Source: Thuidium tamariscinum
Taxonomy: Eukaryota > Streptophyta > Bryopsida > Hypnales > Thuidiaceae
Direction of reading: 5' to 3'
DNA length: 64,000 nt
NCBI GenBank assembly: GCA_947034885.2
Contig: OX344756.2
Span: forward strand, 15,806,098 to 15,870,097
The stretch's first letter is position 1. Every line of letters starts with the position of its first letter. Made by a program: the position numbers and the translations under genes. Shown one piece after another: positions 45,370 to 59,800 of this stretch. Under the pieces are notes generated by a model that worked only from the letters and a program-made list of their open reading frames with translations, made no database searches and was not told the DNA's origin.

Positions 45370-48300
45370 TTAGCTCCATGCAGACCGTGGAGACTTGGGA
45401 GGGGCGCGTGGTTCAGAGGCAGCCCCTTTTGATGTTTGAGAATCGGGTCGGTCTTCTGGTCTTTGTCCATTCTGGTGGGTCACAAACCAAAGCCCCAAGT
45501 CAAAATATTATACTAGAAACACTCTGTCTGCACTAGACCAGCACTGCTCTCTGTGTCCTTGTTTGCAACAAATTTCATTACTCGTGCACGTACAAAACTT
45601 TGCAACGTCTGCCACCAGACTCTAAAGCAACAGGCATGTCAAAAGTATGTGCAAGACTTGAGAGTTTTCGATGTCACTCATCACACAATCTAAAAACCAG
45701 GTCTAGAAGTCCACATGAAGTCAATTCAGAAATTCCATGACACTTTTAAGCCATTACAGGAATAGAATCTCAAAAACATTTAACTGATTCAAGAACTATT
45801 AGACATCATTACAAAGAGAATCTTCTCCATGATACATACGGGTGCCTCTGAATATTATGAAAATTTAAATCATATTTTCCTTCGAGATCCTTTTAATTTT
45901 TATCAAGTAATAGAATCTTGTAAAGCTTTTTTCCTAGTACTATTGCAAACACTTGAAATTCAACAAAAAAAAACACCTCAAACACCTAGTCTACCCAAAC
46001 CTTCTAATCTTGTTACATCATATATTTCCCCACAAAGTCAGGGAGACCTCATGAAAAACAGGTAGGATTCTCCTTCTGATGATGTATAAATGCTCCTGAA
46101 ACAGCCTAATTTACTGAACATCTGTTCAAAAACTGTAGACAGAAAGCAGTTGAAGAAATCGGAAATACCTGGTTCGGGACAACCGGAGGCCTGCGAGGCG
46201 GTTTGGGGTTGTTATTACCAACCACTCTTTGCAAACGGTGTTGCTGTTGCACTTGCTGGAATTGTTTGAACTGCAAGGCAAAGTTGATAGCTGCAGCTCC
46301 ATGGCCTCCTTCTACATTCCTTTCACCATCCTCCACAAAGGTCTGCAAGCTGAGCGAGCTCGTTGGAATATGAGATATAATCTGGGGAAAGGGTCCGGCT
46401 GACGCACTCCTCCGTATTGCGCTAAGACCAGGATATTCACTAGAGGTGGATGTTCCTTGTGGTGGCGTGTGCATAGAAGAATGGGATGGAACAGTCTTCA
46501 GTCTAGTGCGTAGGATTTTGAATGCTGAACTTTGCTGGAAAAGGCAGAGAAAAATACCACTAAAGACCTTAGGCCACCTTTACAGGAGACTGAGAACACG
46601 TAAATAAACCAAAGATAAAAATCACACAGGGGAAGCCAGTTCCAACTGATTTAAATGGTGTATTTCACAGTTTCCTTTGATGTACTGTCATCGATAATCA
46701 CTGTAAATCAAGATGAGAGAACTGACTATTGGATGAAATCAAGAAATAGCATCAGATTAGTACCTGAGGGAGAAGCATAAGAAGCCCGTAAAGGGTTTTT
46801 AGAAGTTGGGGATAACGCCCTGGCTCTAATAACTAGTAGCACAGACCCACAACATCAGCAATTGATGGTCAGGTCTAAGAAGACACACTCAGTTAATGTC
46901 TAGATCTCTTAAACGAGTAAGAACATTTAGGAACTGTCTACTGCTACTTGGTGTGCCACCAATCGAGTACTACTATCATGCATAGAGTACCAAATGCATT
47001 CTAAAGAGTGACACAATTTCCAGAGTAGGGCATATTTCTTCAGAAATGATCTTGAACTCAATCTGGAATAGAAGAATTACCTGCAGTCTCAAATACGCAA
47101 AGATCGGGGTCTCTAAAAGTCTCACCAACTTGTCTACTTGTACTAATAAATTTACACTAATATCTGTTTCCCCGAGGGATTGGATCACAGAACTGGCGTG
47201 CGGGTAAGCCTGTAAAATACCCAAACCAACGTGAGCCAACATCAACACCAAAAAAGTCTCACGGCAAACAATTCAGACTACAAATTATAGAAGGCCAACT
47301 AGATAATTATGAAAAGCAACAACGATACTGTCAAGGGTCATTGCAATACTCAAAAGGAGTTTGTGATAAGGAATTTGCAGCTCTCTTTTTCTCTTACATC
47401 TTGTGGAGTGTATACACTATCTTCGCTGTGTTATCTAATTGTGTCAAGACCTGATATTAGGAATTTTTACATGAAAATGACGACAAGCATCATCAGAATG
47501 GATTGGTCTGAGCGATTGACTGTCGAGGCCATACCTGGGCAAGCAAACAGAGACTGACGGTCGCCACGGGTGAATGACACCAGGATGCATACAACGCAAC
47601 AAATAAGTCCCGGCCAGCAGAAGCTGTAAGAGACTCTTTTAAAAGAGCCCTCAAGTCTGCTAGCTCTGGGGCAGTCAATAGTATTAAGTTGAGTGCCTGC
47701 AGTACACATCGATGTCGTAAGTAACAATAAAAGAAAAACTTTGATGCTTTAGAATCATAAACATTCTTGAACTCTCCTGCGATACACACTTACCCATAAG
47801 TGCACAAACCTTTTCATCACCCTTGGAGTGAATGATTCCTTAGGGGTAAACCAGTATGCTCAAACTAGTTTTTGCAGTTCCCATTTTGAAAATTCAAGAG
47901 TCCAATACATATTCAAATTCAGATAAATGATTAAAGAACGGCCCGAAATCTATGTAATGACAGACGTACCCACTTGTTAAAGCTCACCTGAACCATAATT
48001 GTTGCAAATTCCAGGTCCACCTCCTGTTCCAAAATGGTGGCCAGTTCCCGATAAACTCGTTCTGCATCCAGCAACTGGCATAGTCTTCGTAACGCCAATG
48101 TACCTCTCCTGAAACACAAGCATACCGTCCAGATAGGCCCCTCTCAGATTTCGAAGTGAAATCAAAACAAAGTTTAACTGAGCGCACTGACAAAACCAGA
48201 GATCTAGCTGATATAGAGGAAATTACCGCTCAAGAAGGGAATGTTCACTGTTGAAGCGGTGCACAAGAAAGACCATGAGGTGTCGGAAATGTTGAGCGTC

Positions 48301-51300
48301 TCGAGCTATACAAGCTTGCACTTCCAGCACAAGCAGAGCAACCTGCAAAGCAAATTAAATCAGAATTTGTTCCAGCATGACCCGAAAGTTCCCAACTGGC
48401 CAAAGTGCCGCTGCCACATTTATGGAAGTTGCAATTAATCATTTAGAAGGTAACATTATATACAGAACGAAAGAAAAATCATGTCCCACATTTTGCGCAA
48501 TAGAAATATGTTCTGAAAAATACTGTACTCAACGATATGATTATAAAAATGAACCTTTTGTTTTTAGCTTCAGCACTTACATGTTAAAATAGTACAAAAA
48601 TTCTGAACGATGTGGATATGCTAAAGACTTACGCAACCATCCGTGCACATAAGGGAGAGCGGGAACTCACTTCATCAGATGTGTCGGAAAGTGATGTCAA
48701 CAAAGCAGGAAAAATATCATCCAAAAATGAGAGCACCTGTACAAAACATACCGTTCATTCATCAGGGACAACATTGACTAAGGTGAAATTCCCAAACAGC
48801 TATCTCCCAAGACGATTATGCATCATCATCTTTTTAATCACTTTCTATCTGGGAACCTAACAATATTTTAATGTACAGTACTTCAATGCTAGAAACATTT
48901 GCTTCCAATTTATTCACTCCATAAGGAAAAACTGTAAAGTAAATTATTTTGATGCCATCTGATGTGCTAAAAAGAAAATCACCTCTGTTCGATGCCTCTC
49001 CAGCAACACAGAAATCCACCTCAAGGCCTCCAACCTCGTTCCCTCCCACTCATTTCCAAGCTCCCTAATGATAAAATAAATGAGACAGGTAAAAAAATGG
49101 TCTACTTGACAAATATTTCGGTATTACTTAGAGAGATTGGTGCAATTTCTACTGTATCCAAATAATACATTGGATGAACGACAAGGCAGAGTTGCTTCAT
49201 CACCAATATCAATAGTAAAAATACAATCTTCGTACTGAGGATAGTCTTGGCCATGAGAACATTTTAGTATAAATACATAATTCTGTAATCTAGATAAATA
49301 AGAGCTGAGTAAAAACCTTCTTGCGATGACCAGGACAGCACCAATGTCAAATCCCTCCGAAGGTTCAGCCTTTATTGCGCGCAGCTCATCATTTGTTTCT
49401 TGAGCGACCTGGAAACCTCACATAGTCACTGCTAGTATTCCCTCAATGAACTCAGAATACTCAATTAACGCGATTCTCCATACCTTATGAATAAAAAACT
49501 CTACGGCAAATTATAAGGCAAGAGATAATAGTAAGTAAAAAAAGACGGTTCCGTAAAAGCCTCTTCATGAGTCTTAGAGAAACCTCCCTATCGTCATAGC
49601 AATCAAACCAAAGACTCTCCATTGTGACCCTAGGGAGTAATCCCCGTAAGTGAAGAGAGAATTTCGTGTATGATGCTGTCTAAAAGTTCACGAAAGAATC
49701 CAATTATATTGACTAGAATTAGTTACAGTCTTTAAGACTCTAGAAGAGTAAGTTCAGTCATAGAGTGCAACGACAAGATAGTTCTGTTGATATAGATTGC
49801 TATAAACGTACCACTCGTATCTTTTCTTCCTTATCAGATATAGCAGGAAGCACAACTCCAAGGATATCAGAGTAATATGGCACAAGCTGGTCACCTCCCA
49901 GCTTCACAAATTCATTGACCTGCACCCGCAACAAAAGCTCGTTAATTGAACAAAACTCGCACTTGGAAAATTTTGTGCGTAAATTAATTTCTGGATCAAA
50001 TAAATAACGATCTTCCCACAGAATCTTTATTACTTTAGCAAAAGTTCCACGGACGGTGAAACAAACGCACCCAAGTGATTGAGGTCAGCCGAGTGAATGC
50101 ATGGTTAGATCCGGCTCTTTGTACAAGTATCTCTGCCATTCTCCCGTAGTCCACCGACTGTCCACATCATCATCCACCAGATCCCACAATTTATTATAAA
50201 TTTAGTGCTTCACTAAGAACTCCTGCCACCATAACGCAATCAGAGCCATAAGAATACATCGGGCAAGATTGCAGTAAGCATGAAACTTACCTCTGAATAT
50301 CTCAAAGTGGCACACTCCTGAATCAATAAAAAGTTAGGCACTTACGGGTGCATTTTTAATCTCCTGCAGAAATTCTGCAAGAGCTTGATCAGCCTGTTGT
50401 CGTATCTCATGGCTGGTATCACTGAGCATATTGAATAACCCTACAAGAATGCAACATCCATGATTTTATAGTTCCCTTATTGGTCATGAATGCAGAAACT
50501 CAAGAGTCGAGAGAGCAGTGAGCAAAATAGTTGACTATAGTAACTTCCAGAACATTTTCTCACTGCTTAAAAATGTAGGGCATGAATTCTTCTTTCTAGT
50601 GGCACACTGTTACCTTGAACCTTCCGAAATGATTATTTCAACTTAAATACATATGTAGGAGCGCCAACTTCTGGCCAATTTCGGCATTAAAAGAAGCAGA
50701 ATCAAAATTTAAGGAAACAGGTGTGAGATATATTTACCATCGAGAAAGTCTGGGAGGAATCCAAGCATGTCAATGTCTGGGACACTGTCTAACACAGTAA
50801 TCCATCCAACTAAGAATTGACGTACAAACGGGTTGAGTACATTCATGCGCTCCCTTAATAGTGGAATGAATTCCTCAATGCTGCATCCATGAGATCATGA
50901 ATTCATTTCAATAAATTGATAGTGAATAATCATCAACTGAAATAAGAACAAGAACAGATAGGCAGGCATGCACATAAATATTTACTGACAGGCAAAGAAA
51001 CTAGATTGACGGTTGAGCTGGGGGGTTTCATGTCTCTTACAAAAGATACTGCAATCAAAATAAATATGCTACAGAACGACAGTACGAGAAGTAAAGGAAG
51101 TGAACCTGAATTGATCACTTTCTGTAACAATATCCTGCGAAATGAAGAAATTCCAGAGCAATTACAAGTCAGATATCCACCAAAGAGGAGTCTGAAACTA
51201 CCAATCAAGCACCATCTTTTGCCTGCTTCTCAACCAACCATCCAGTCACTTATGTTGATGACTGTCTGTGCAACAAAATAACAATTTATAAGCAGTAACC

Positions 51301-53676
51301 GAACAAAATTCAATACTTTAAAGCAATTCAACTAAAAATAGGTCTTCTAACAACCTTTACAAGGCGGTCCAGCAAGTGTGCAGCACTTTGAACATTAGGA
51401 TCCGAGTCTGCTGAGAGTTTGCAGAGCGCATCAAAGATGTCATTGAAAAACACAATGAAATCACCCCTTGCAACCTGCGCCACAGTGGTAACGAGCCATA
51501 AGAAAATGAAGCAACTCTATACCTTAACTCTATACCTTAAAACTGAAGTCCCCAAATGGCTAAAGGAGGTCACCTCTATATTTCAAGAAGTTAAAATAAA
51601 TCACTTAAGATGACAAAGAAGCCTCAGGGAAGGTGACAAAATGAACCAATAGAGAAGAAGAAATCATACCCTACATTTTTGGAATATAGAAACATGTTTC
51701 AAATCTTAATATTATCAGCTGATGGCTGTCAAAAAGGAAGCTCTATTTTGAGCTTGGGCACTTGTTTCATATTTGAAAAAGCATAAACTCAACTTCATTC
51801 TTCAAACTTGGACCAAAGACTTACCTTAGCAATGTTGTATAGAGCTTCACACGCATAGTATCGCACACGGCTGTCCGCATCTACAAATGAGTTAAGAACA
51901 GGAGGGACGATTTTCTGCAAACAATAAAGAGCAATAGTATTCACAATTATAAGCAAGTCACAAGTTATGAATTTACTAAATTCTGCAAAATAGATTCAAA
52001 AGTGACTCCCAATTGCTACTGAAATCTCTGTGCAGAAAACAAATCTAACATTCAAGGAAGCGAATCATTTCTCATGGGATCTTGCCGTAATTGAAATGGC
52101 CATACGTGGAATAAATGTTACTGACAAGTACATAACAAGAATCTAGTGAATATGACAATGTACAAAACCGAAGGAGTCAAAATCCTACTCATAGTCTAAC
52201 TCACCCTATGAGTAACTAATAACTTATTCATACAAGATCCAAAAAATACGAAGTTCAGTGCACCTCACGAATGGGGACAAGGGCCTACATTTAAAAAATC
52301 CACTCTATTAAAGGAAACGACTCAAAACAGTCAAAAGTCACGGAACGAACTCCCTACCCGAATGAGAAGCTCCGCATAAAGCTTACTTTTATATCTATAA
52401 GACCATCTGAGATCATACATCGTAGTTGTAAGTTTACACTAGTCAATCATAAGCACGGTACCTCCAGATGTTGAACTGCTTCCGAAGCAAGTCCTACTGT
52501 TGCAGCTGCTAAACCAATGAGCCCTCCCTGCTTAGAGAAAAAACTTCAACTAATCAGATTTCAGAAATAAAACACGGCCTCCATGCCAAGAAAACATTGA
52601 CTATGCACTCTGATCTTTCCACCATCTCTCTACAATTACACCAAAAAGTGCCATTTCTATAAATTACACTGGAATTTACATCAAGCGTTATAACTGTATA
52701 CCTGTAACAAATCTTTGAACGAATCAAGGACTCAATCGGACATGGCTTTATACTAACACAATTTGCTTGAATAAACGAGTAACTAATACTAAACCGCAGA
52801 AGTTTCACTTATCGGTGTAGCATCTGGTAAAGAAGCATGAATTTCAGGAGCTAATTGTAATGGCGAGTAGCGGTTATTTAACCTTTCGATGATTAGCCTG
52901 AGGAGAGAGAGCGAAGTCGTGAGTAAGAAGATGGATAATGCTGGAGATTTTTTCATGATCTTGGGCCGCTGTGAGAGCCTTCACTACACTCTCAACCTGA
53001 GGACACCAATGCCACCAAAACAAGGGACCGTCAAGCTCCTACCCATACGATCTCACATATAAGCTCTATATAAAGATGCCAACAATTTACACCCTAAAAA
53101 CCTTAAATTGCTAGTGCTAAGGTGAACAGGATGGTACTCATGGCCTCGAGCTGTGACGGAACTCGTACAACACTTCATTTGCGAACCCAAAATATTTTCA
53201 GGATAACCCTTACCTTAAGAGAACAAATTGATAAAACAACAGAATAGAGGAAGTAAGAGTTGCGAGCAACACCACCAGTATAAACAGCTATTAATTAATG
53301 AGCTATATTCAAACCAACAAAATCACCGTCATACTTCCAGAATTGTATTTTCACGATAAAATTATCGATCGTACTATCGTAAAATTCGCCATAATTTCAC
53401 ATACAAAACTATCCTGAAAATGGCAAAATCGACATTTTTCTAGACATCCTCAAATCTCTAGTTCTAGTTCTTATTCTTAAAGCTCTGTGCACTTGAATAG
53501 CGCTTTGAAACACGCCATTTTAACAAACATGAGAAAATTATAGTGCTAAATTTTAGAAAAAGAGGCGAAGTCAAATGCAAAGGTACCTCAAAAGCTGCAG
53601 TTTTACGCTTTTCATAGAGCTTATCAGCCAAATTCCGCAGCACGGATTGAGACAACAGAGTAGTGGAATCCGCCAT
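45370..53676 (-). CDS. VAC14: VAC14 scaffold protein, 20 exons
   Basis: VAC14 is a HEAT-repeat scaffold that brings together the PIKfyve/FAB1 kinase and FIG4/SAC phosphatase to make and turn over PI(3,5)P2 on endosomes and vacuoles. Twenty exons join in frame with GT-AG borders: 53676-53587, 52996-52883, 52527-52462, 51914-51825, 51474-51355, 51134-51106, 50880-50738, 50440-50346, 50157-50071, 49919-49812, 49408-49317, 49064-48983, 48736-48671, 48342-48227, 48108-47988, 47696-47535, 47209-47081, 46832-46764, 46534-46169 and 45471-45370. The product is about 748 residues, close to the plant family length. Conserved blocks include [63 protein letters not shown] and [13 protein letters not shown]. 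The C-terminal 150 residues are Gln/Pro rich. MADS at 53676 matches plant homologues; an in-frame ATG lies three codons upstream. No damage is seen. Confidence 0.95.
45775..45845 (-). repeat. Dispersed intronic repeat (GTCTAAAAGTTC family)
   Basis: On the minus strand, ATGGAGAAGATTCTCTTTG is followed by GATGTCTAATAGTTCTTGAA. The same pair of blocks recurs at about 49575-49710, 61690-61755, 63340-63475 and 63890-63970. This copy lies in the last intron of VAC14. Confidence 0.55.
49575..49710 (+). repeat. Dispersed intronic repeat (GTCTAAAAGTTC family)
   Basis: Contains GATGCTGTCTAAAAGTTCAC preceded by an AGAGAATTTC block, matching the copies in the flippase introns. It lies in a VAC14 intron and has lost the inverted left arm. 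Confidence 0.5.
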
Positions 53677-53823
53677 GATGGTCATACTCGTCAACTGGCG
53701 ATGGCTACGACGGAAAAATGATGTCGCCCACCTCCAGCTCTTCTTCGCGGTCCACAAACTGTCTCTTACCAAAGTCCAAATCCCTGTGACCCATGGTCTC
53801 CTCCCTCCGGAACTCGGGCAGTC

Positions 53824-54311
53824 CACCAAGTTTGACCTAGCCATTTTCAGCTCAAAATTCAGTTAATAATCTCATAAGCAGGACAGAAGTTATTAAGATA
53901 AATCCTACAAAATAATGCCCGTGTACTCTTTCAGAAGATTAATACACCTAATTTTAACACATGTACATGAGAAAGTATGGTACATGAGGCGTGGAGGAAC
54001 ATGATGCAGAGCTCTAAAACTCAAAAACTATTTTGGCAAGCAGGATAATATCCTACAATAAAATACCCACCAAGTTTGACCTAGCCCATTTCAGTTCAAA
54101 TTCGGCTAATAAGCAGAACACAGATTAATTAGATAAATCCTACAACAGGTCTCAAATTTCGAAAGGTAACTGTTTCATAAGACTAATACACCCAATTTTC
54201 ACACGTGTACATGAAAAAAGTACGGCACATGAGACTTGGAGAGACACAATGAAGAGGTCAAAAACAATTCTAGACAGCAGGCCAAATCCTAAAATAAAAT
54301 GCTCATGCATT
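53824..54311. repeat. Diverged tandem duplication upstream of VAC14
   Basis: CACCAAGTTTGACCTAG begins at both 53824 and 54068. The following 240 bases align throughout, with shared blocks such as AGATAAATCCTACAA and GTGTACATGA, so this is a two-copy tandem repeat with period about 244 and moderate divergence. It starts about 150 bases upstream of the VAC14 start codon and so lies in its leader or promoter. Confidence 0.8.
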
Positions 54312-56866
54312 GCTCTCGAATCGCTAAAGCAACACGCTGTTTCACAAGATGCAAATTCAACGCATTGATTTAATGATTATAAAACTTGAGAATTGAAGAA
54401 GAGGAGAAGATAAGACTCAGGAAGAAGAGGATAATTTCTAGAGACAAGAACCGAGACTCTAAGATCACTGCCACTTTAGGATGATTGTGATGAGAGCTTA
54501 CCTCTTTCGGACATGAACCTGAGTTCACCTGAAACCCCAAATCCTTGCATAGAATTTTAGTTTCCAATTCGCGACCCAAATGAAAAACCCTAGAAAGCTT
54601 CAATTCAAGGCAACACCAAATCTGCAGATCTTGTAAACCCTATTCGCCAACTAGAACCCTGTCCCTCACGATCGCACATGCAATCCCTCAACACACGAGA
54701 TCGAAACCCTGAAAAATTCGTACACTCACATGGTCCATCCCACTCCTGCACTCAGAGGAACCTCATGAACTTGTGAATAGTGTTTGGGTCGTAAAGAGTC
54801 GTGGGATTGTAAAGAGAAGAAGCCCACCAACAATAACAAAAACAGCAACAACAGCAACAACAAGTAGCAGATTCTAACGAGTGATTGACAATGGAATATT
54901 CTGAACCCCTTTTCCATCCGACACGGAATGATCGACAATCCTACGGCAACATTCTTGCCGAATTATTCTCCTGCAAAGCTTGTAATTCTCAGCTGCAAAA
55001 AAACTTGGCTAAGTTACGATCTCTAGCTACACGCCATCGTGCTCGGTGCACAGGATGCTCCATGAATCGCTACTCTACTTGGCTATGGCTATCTTTTGAG
55101 CCAGCCATGGCGCGGTCATCAACAAAAGCTTCAGTTCAGAACTCTCACTGGCCTCCTGTCTTGGACACTGAACCCAAAAACCTGGTGAAAAAAACAAAGT
55201 ACACAGAGATAGAAAACAAAACCAAAACCCCACGAATTTCTGAATAGTCACGGATTTCAGGTCTCCGAAATTGTGGCTACCAAACCCAAATCCACGGAAA
55301 CTTGCAACAGAATGGTAAGCCAACAAGTGACAAAAGCTTGTTGCTGTTGCACGCTTACTGACGCCCAAGGCAACGGAAGGAAAGAGCCAGGCACGTGACT
55401 GAGTCAACACTACAACCTAACATAGGAAAAGCCGTCCAAACTCGGAAGCATTTGGAAGAAGGGGAAAAACAATATTTTAAGGAAATGCTGCACAACTGAA
55501 GAGGAGACCCAAAACTTACTAAGTAACTTACCAGGTCAGTCACTCGTGAAAGAAGTTTGCAGCAAATCCTATATGGGGAAATGTCTATTACTGAGGCAAG
55601 CTTGTTAGGGTTTCGTAGAATGGCTGAAATCAATTTTCTCTCAACAGGTTTGTTTCTGGATCCATGACCATGCAAAACTATGCTGGATTTTCGGGGTCTG
55701 AAACCCTAATTCTTGAGCATGGTAAAATTGCAGTGCTCGAGGTAATAGTGGTGAAGTATTTTATGTTTTCTGATGTTGGGAGGTGATTGTGTCAGTGTGG
55801 TTCTTATCTTGTTTTCTCTTTCAAGCGGTGGTTATATTTAAGTGCAGTCCAAGTTTCGGACATCAGTTTCACGTGTATTTCAAATGATGAGAGCGCGGGT
55901 GATTTTTCATGATGCGAGGAGCACGAAGAGTAGGACTGATGATGATGTTTTTAGGATTTGCAGTCCTGGGTTGCTCGATGTCGCAGCATGGCACAGTTGG
56001 AAAGATTGGATGGCACCGTCTTCAAGTTGTTTGTTCTGGCGTTTCTGAAGAGCAACGGCTTTTGTCATTAAGCATTGCTTATCTTCAAGTGGTGGTAGCC
56101 AGTGTTTGACTCCATGGCAGTATCCTATGTGTCGATCATTACGCCCTGCATCTCTGCTGCAACACCGCTTTAAAGTCTACATATCTGTAAATTAGGCATG
56201 TGCATGTCGTGTCGGTGAATTGGATTGAGAGGCGCTCCTTGACATTTGAAAGACTACTTATCGTCGTCAAAAACTGAACAAAAACGTGGAGGAGATACCA
56301 AGGGCGAAGAGCTGTGGCCGTTTTCTTGAACACGCTTTCAAGGTGAGAGCGACGCATTTGGAATTTTTGTCAAAAGTATTTGGTTTCTATTGCTAACTTA
56401 TCCTTCGTGTTTCTTGTTAATTTTTAGGGTTCCAGGAAACAGTTTAACCCAACCGATTTTGTTGTATGATTTTCATCGTCTTCAATTCCTGACTGCCAAT
56501 TTGACACGTAGAAGTGTGATCTTGGGGGGATTAGGATTGAGCTGCAGAGAGATCACTTAGGGTTCAAGTGCCAATTCTGTTGACATCAAATTTTAGCACT
56601 AAGTTTGAGTTTCATATGCAAGTGTTATCACTAAATAGGACTGTCTTTTAAATTTCAGAGTGGGTAGTTGTAGACCAATATTCAACCTTATTTCCAGAGT
56701 GTTGATTGACTATGAATCGACCAATTTAACCAACCAATTGCTAATGGAAGCCCAACCAAGTGTATGAATCGATGAGTTGCTATAAGTAACAGTAATGGGG
56801 ATCAATCAATTGGAGAGAAGATCAGGTGAATTCCACTTTTTTATTGGATTTTGGCATTGGTTGCAG
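54312..56866. promoter_or_regulatory. Divergent upstream region of VAC14 and flippase genes
   Basis: VAC14 reads leftward from 53676 and the flippase gene rightward from about 56867, so their promoters must lie in this interval, together with any missing 5' exons of the flippase. A donor-like CTTTCAAG|GTGAGAG at about 56343 could end a leader exon. Open frames such as 54885-55247 show no recognised domain. A CAA/CAG-rich stretch lies at about 54830-54865. No specific promoter element is claimed. Confidence 0.4.
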
Positions 56867-59800
56867 CCAAGACAGTTCAGTAGTTTTCGAAGCATTCGCG
56901 GCCACGTTACAGGACTAGGGCGAGAGTTCGCTTTGCAAGAGAACGAGTAAGTCAAAAATTACTTCAAATACTGCTATATGTTGGGACTGTGCATGACAAT
57001 ATTACTACACATGCACCTGTCATTCTGACCCTCAGCATGACGATAATACTTTGCACTGCCATTCTGACCCTAAGCGTGACAATAAAACTTTGCCTCTGTA
57101 ATTCTGAACACAATACTAATTTGCACCTGTAATTCTGATCCTAAGCATGACGATAATACTTTGTACTGTCATTCTGACCCTAAGCATGACAATACTACTT
57201 TGCACCTGTGAATCTGAACACAATACTACTTTGTACCTATAATTCTGAACACAGAGTAATAAAAAAATGATTGTTTACAAGGTCTAGTACTATAGTTGGC
57301 ACTGAAAATCACTTTTCAACTGATAACTGCAGGTTCTGTTCAAATGCTTATACAACCTCGACGTATACTCGTGCCTCGTTTCTTCCTCTCAATCTATTTC
57401 ATCAACTTTCCCATCCAGCAAATTTCTACTTCCTGATGATTGTGTTCCTCCAGCTCATACCAGAATTGTCGCCTACCAGTTGGATCACAACTTTCGTCCC
57501 CCTTTCTTGTATTCTGCTGTTAAAAGGGATCAAAGATGGTCATTATGACTATAATCGGCACCAATCTGACAAAAGGGTGGGTATTGTGTTGTCTACTCCA
57601 AGACCACTTCCAATACAGTCACCTTCCAGGACCATTGAAGTTCATTTGGAGCATAAACAAAAACCCAAAAGACAGTAGACACTTGGCACTGAAGTGCCTG
57701 CTGTTGTTTGAGTTTTTTGTTTTTGTTCTAGAGATTTGCTAGGCAGGATGCTCAATTTGTGTACAGCTACGATATACAAGTACGCTTGGTAAGAAAGATG
57801 TGCATCATGAAACAAGAGGTAGTTCGTCAATGATCAGACCACCGTCGCTTACCGTTTGTAGAGAACATACCGACCTTACAATTGGCAAGGTTTACATTCT
57901 GGAATCTGTCTTTGATGGCGTCACGCTTGGCAGGGTTTAACACAGCTAAGTCTTCTAGTGGGGGTTTTAAATTATATTTCCTGTTTGTACTCACAGCTTG
58001 AGTTTATTTGAGCAAATGCAGGTGAACCGCAAAAAAGCTGAAGTTTTGAAGGATGGAACGTTTGAGCCGCTGACTTGGGAGGATGTTGTAGTGGGGGATA
58101 TCTTGAAGGTGAACAGCGATGAAGAGTTTCCAGCGGATATGGTCTTTTTATGTTCCTCGGATTCGCAAGGTGTGTATTTCTAGCTTACTACATCATCTGT
58201 TGAACCAACATGCTTGATGACTTGATCACCGGTTAGAATGAGCGTATTGGAAAGGATCGAAATGAAGATAGAAAACATCTTCTTCCTATTTAGACCTGGT
58301 CTCACATCTTTTGTACCACGGTAGATCACTACCCTTGAGCAGATTCATCGCAATTGATATTACTTTTTCTTGCATTTGCTTAACTTATAATCTAGAACTT
58401 TCGAATTTTAGTTGTGCCTGTGCAGGGCTTGCGTATGTGGAGACGACTAATTTTGATGGTGATTCTTACTTAAAGATTCGCAATGCAATGTACCAAAAGG
58501 CGTTTCTAGATTTCAAAATGTCTCCAGCAATATTCTCTGGGCTGATAATTAAATGCGAGCATCCGAATAATCGTCTCTACGAATTTGAGGGCGCTATTAA
58601 ACTTCAGGTTCAAGACCCTTTCTATAAAGTCTTGTAAAGATTGATGCTTGATCCTTCTTGTCGTGACGACTTTCGCCGAGGCTTTGCACAAAAGAGATTC
58701 TCCAGATTGCTGGCGATTACTTCAAGCTGGACCTCACAATTTGAAGTTCAAACTTTTTGAGATTTTCTTGATTTTTAGGATGAATTCAGGGTCAGATCGA
58801 TATGAATAAGACGCATAGAACCATGCATTTGACATGCTTTGAATGAAAACCATCATAATTAAACATTAACTCGTGCATTTATGGACAATCAACATTTGAT
58901 ACCCTTTTGACAGCTGCAGTAGATGAACTACAAATTTGGAAAAGACTCAGTTCTATGAATTGACGTAAATGATCATTTACGTGTCCCTATAATTGAGTTA
59001 TGTGATTTGAGAAGTCACCACAGGGCCTTCTGGAGTTGAGAACACTCCATACATTTAGCTAGAGACGAGAATTCCACTGGAAAATTTAAATATTTTTTTG
59101 TGATTGCTATGAGGATATTCGGGGATGTTTTGCAGGCATCTTGCTCGAAGTTTATTATGAGGTTCAATCATGCACCTGAGTTCATTGTATGAGTTCTTGC
59201 TCCACGGCTCTTTTGCAGGGTGCAGGGAGATTGTTTCTGGATGAAACCAAAATCCTCCTGCGAGGAGCTAGTCTCCGAAACACGTCGTGGGTTCTCGGCT
59301 GCGTTATATTTACAGGACGCGACACGAAGGTCCTACGTAACATGAGAAGTGTAAAACGGAAGGTTGGAGTCTATTTCAAAACTTTAATAGTATACTATAA
59401 AAACATTTTTAAAAATTTTGAATGTTCTTTCCTGCCTTCTCACTTGTATTCTGAATAATTATGCAGGTATCTAACCTCGATGGTCATGTCAACACTATAT
59501 TGCCAATCATGTTAGTCCTCAATGTTATAATCTGCTTCTCTTTGGCAGTCGCTGGCAATGTTTGGATGGGGAAGAATAGCCACTTCTACTATATCCCCGT
59601 TGAGTCTAACACTTGGCCGGATTATGGAGTTGGAATCAAAGGAACCTGCGTTCGGTTTATTCGGTAATTTCTATTTCCTTAAGCCAAATTTTCTCATGCA
59701 AAAGCCAACAATTGGTTTAGGCGCCAAACATAACATTTTAAGATATTGTCAGGTGCTCTCTTTATAAGCAATTACCATCATTTAGAGAAGTCTTTATATA

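Noticed and set aside
53464..53844. Longer VAC14 start giving about 56 extra N-terminal residues
   Set aside because: The extra sequence is not plant VAC14-like, whereas MADS at 53676 matches the normal start; the upstream frame also overlaps the 244-bp duplication.
54885..55247. 120-codon plus-strand frame with two CxxC pairs between VAC14 and the flippase
   Set aside because: No recognised domain, it overlaps other frames, and it lies in a promoter region; the Cys pairs alone are not enough to call a gene.
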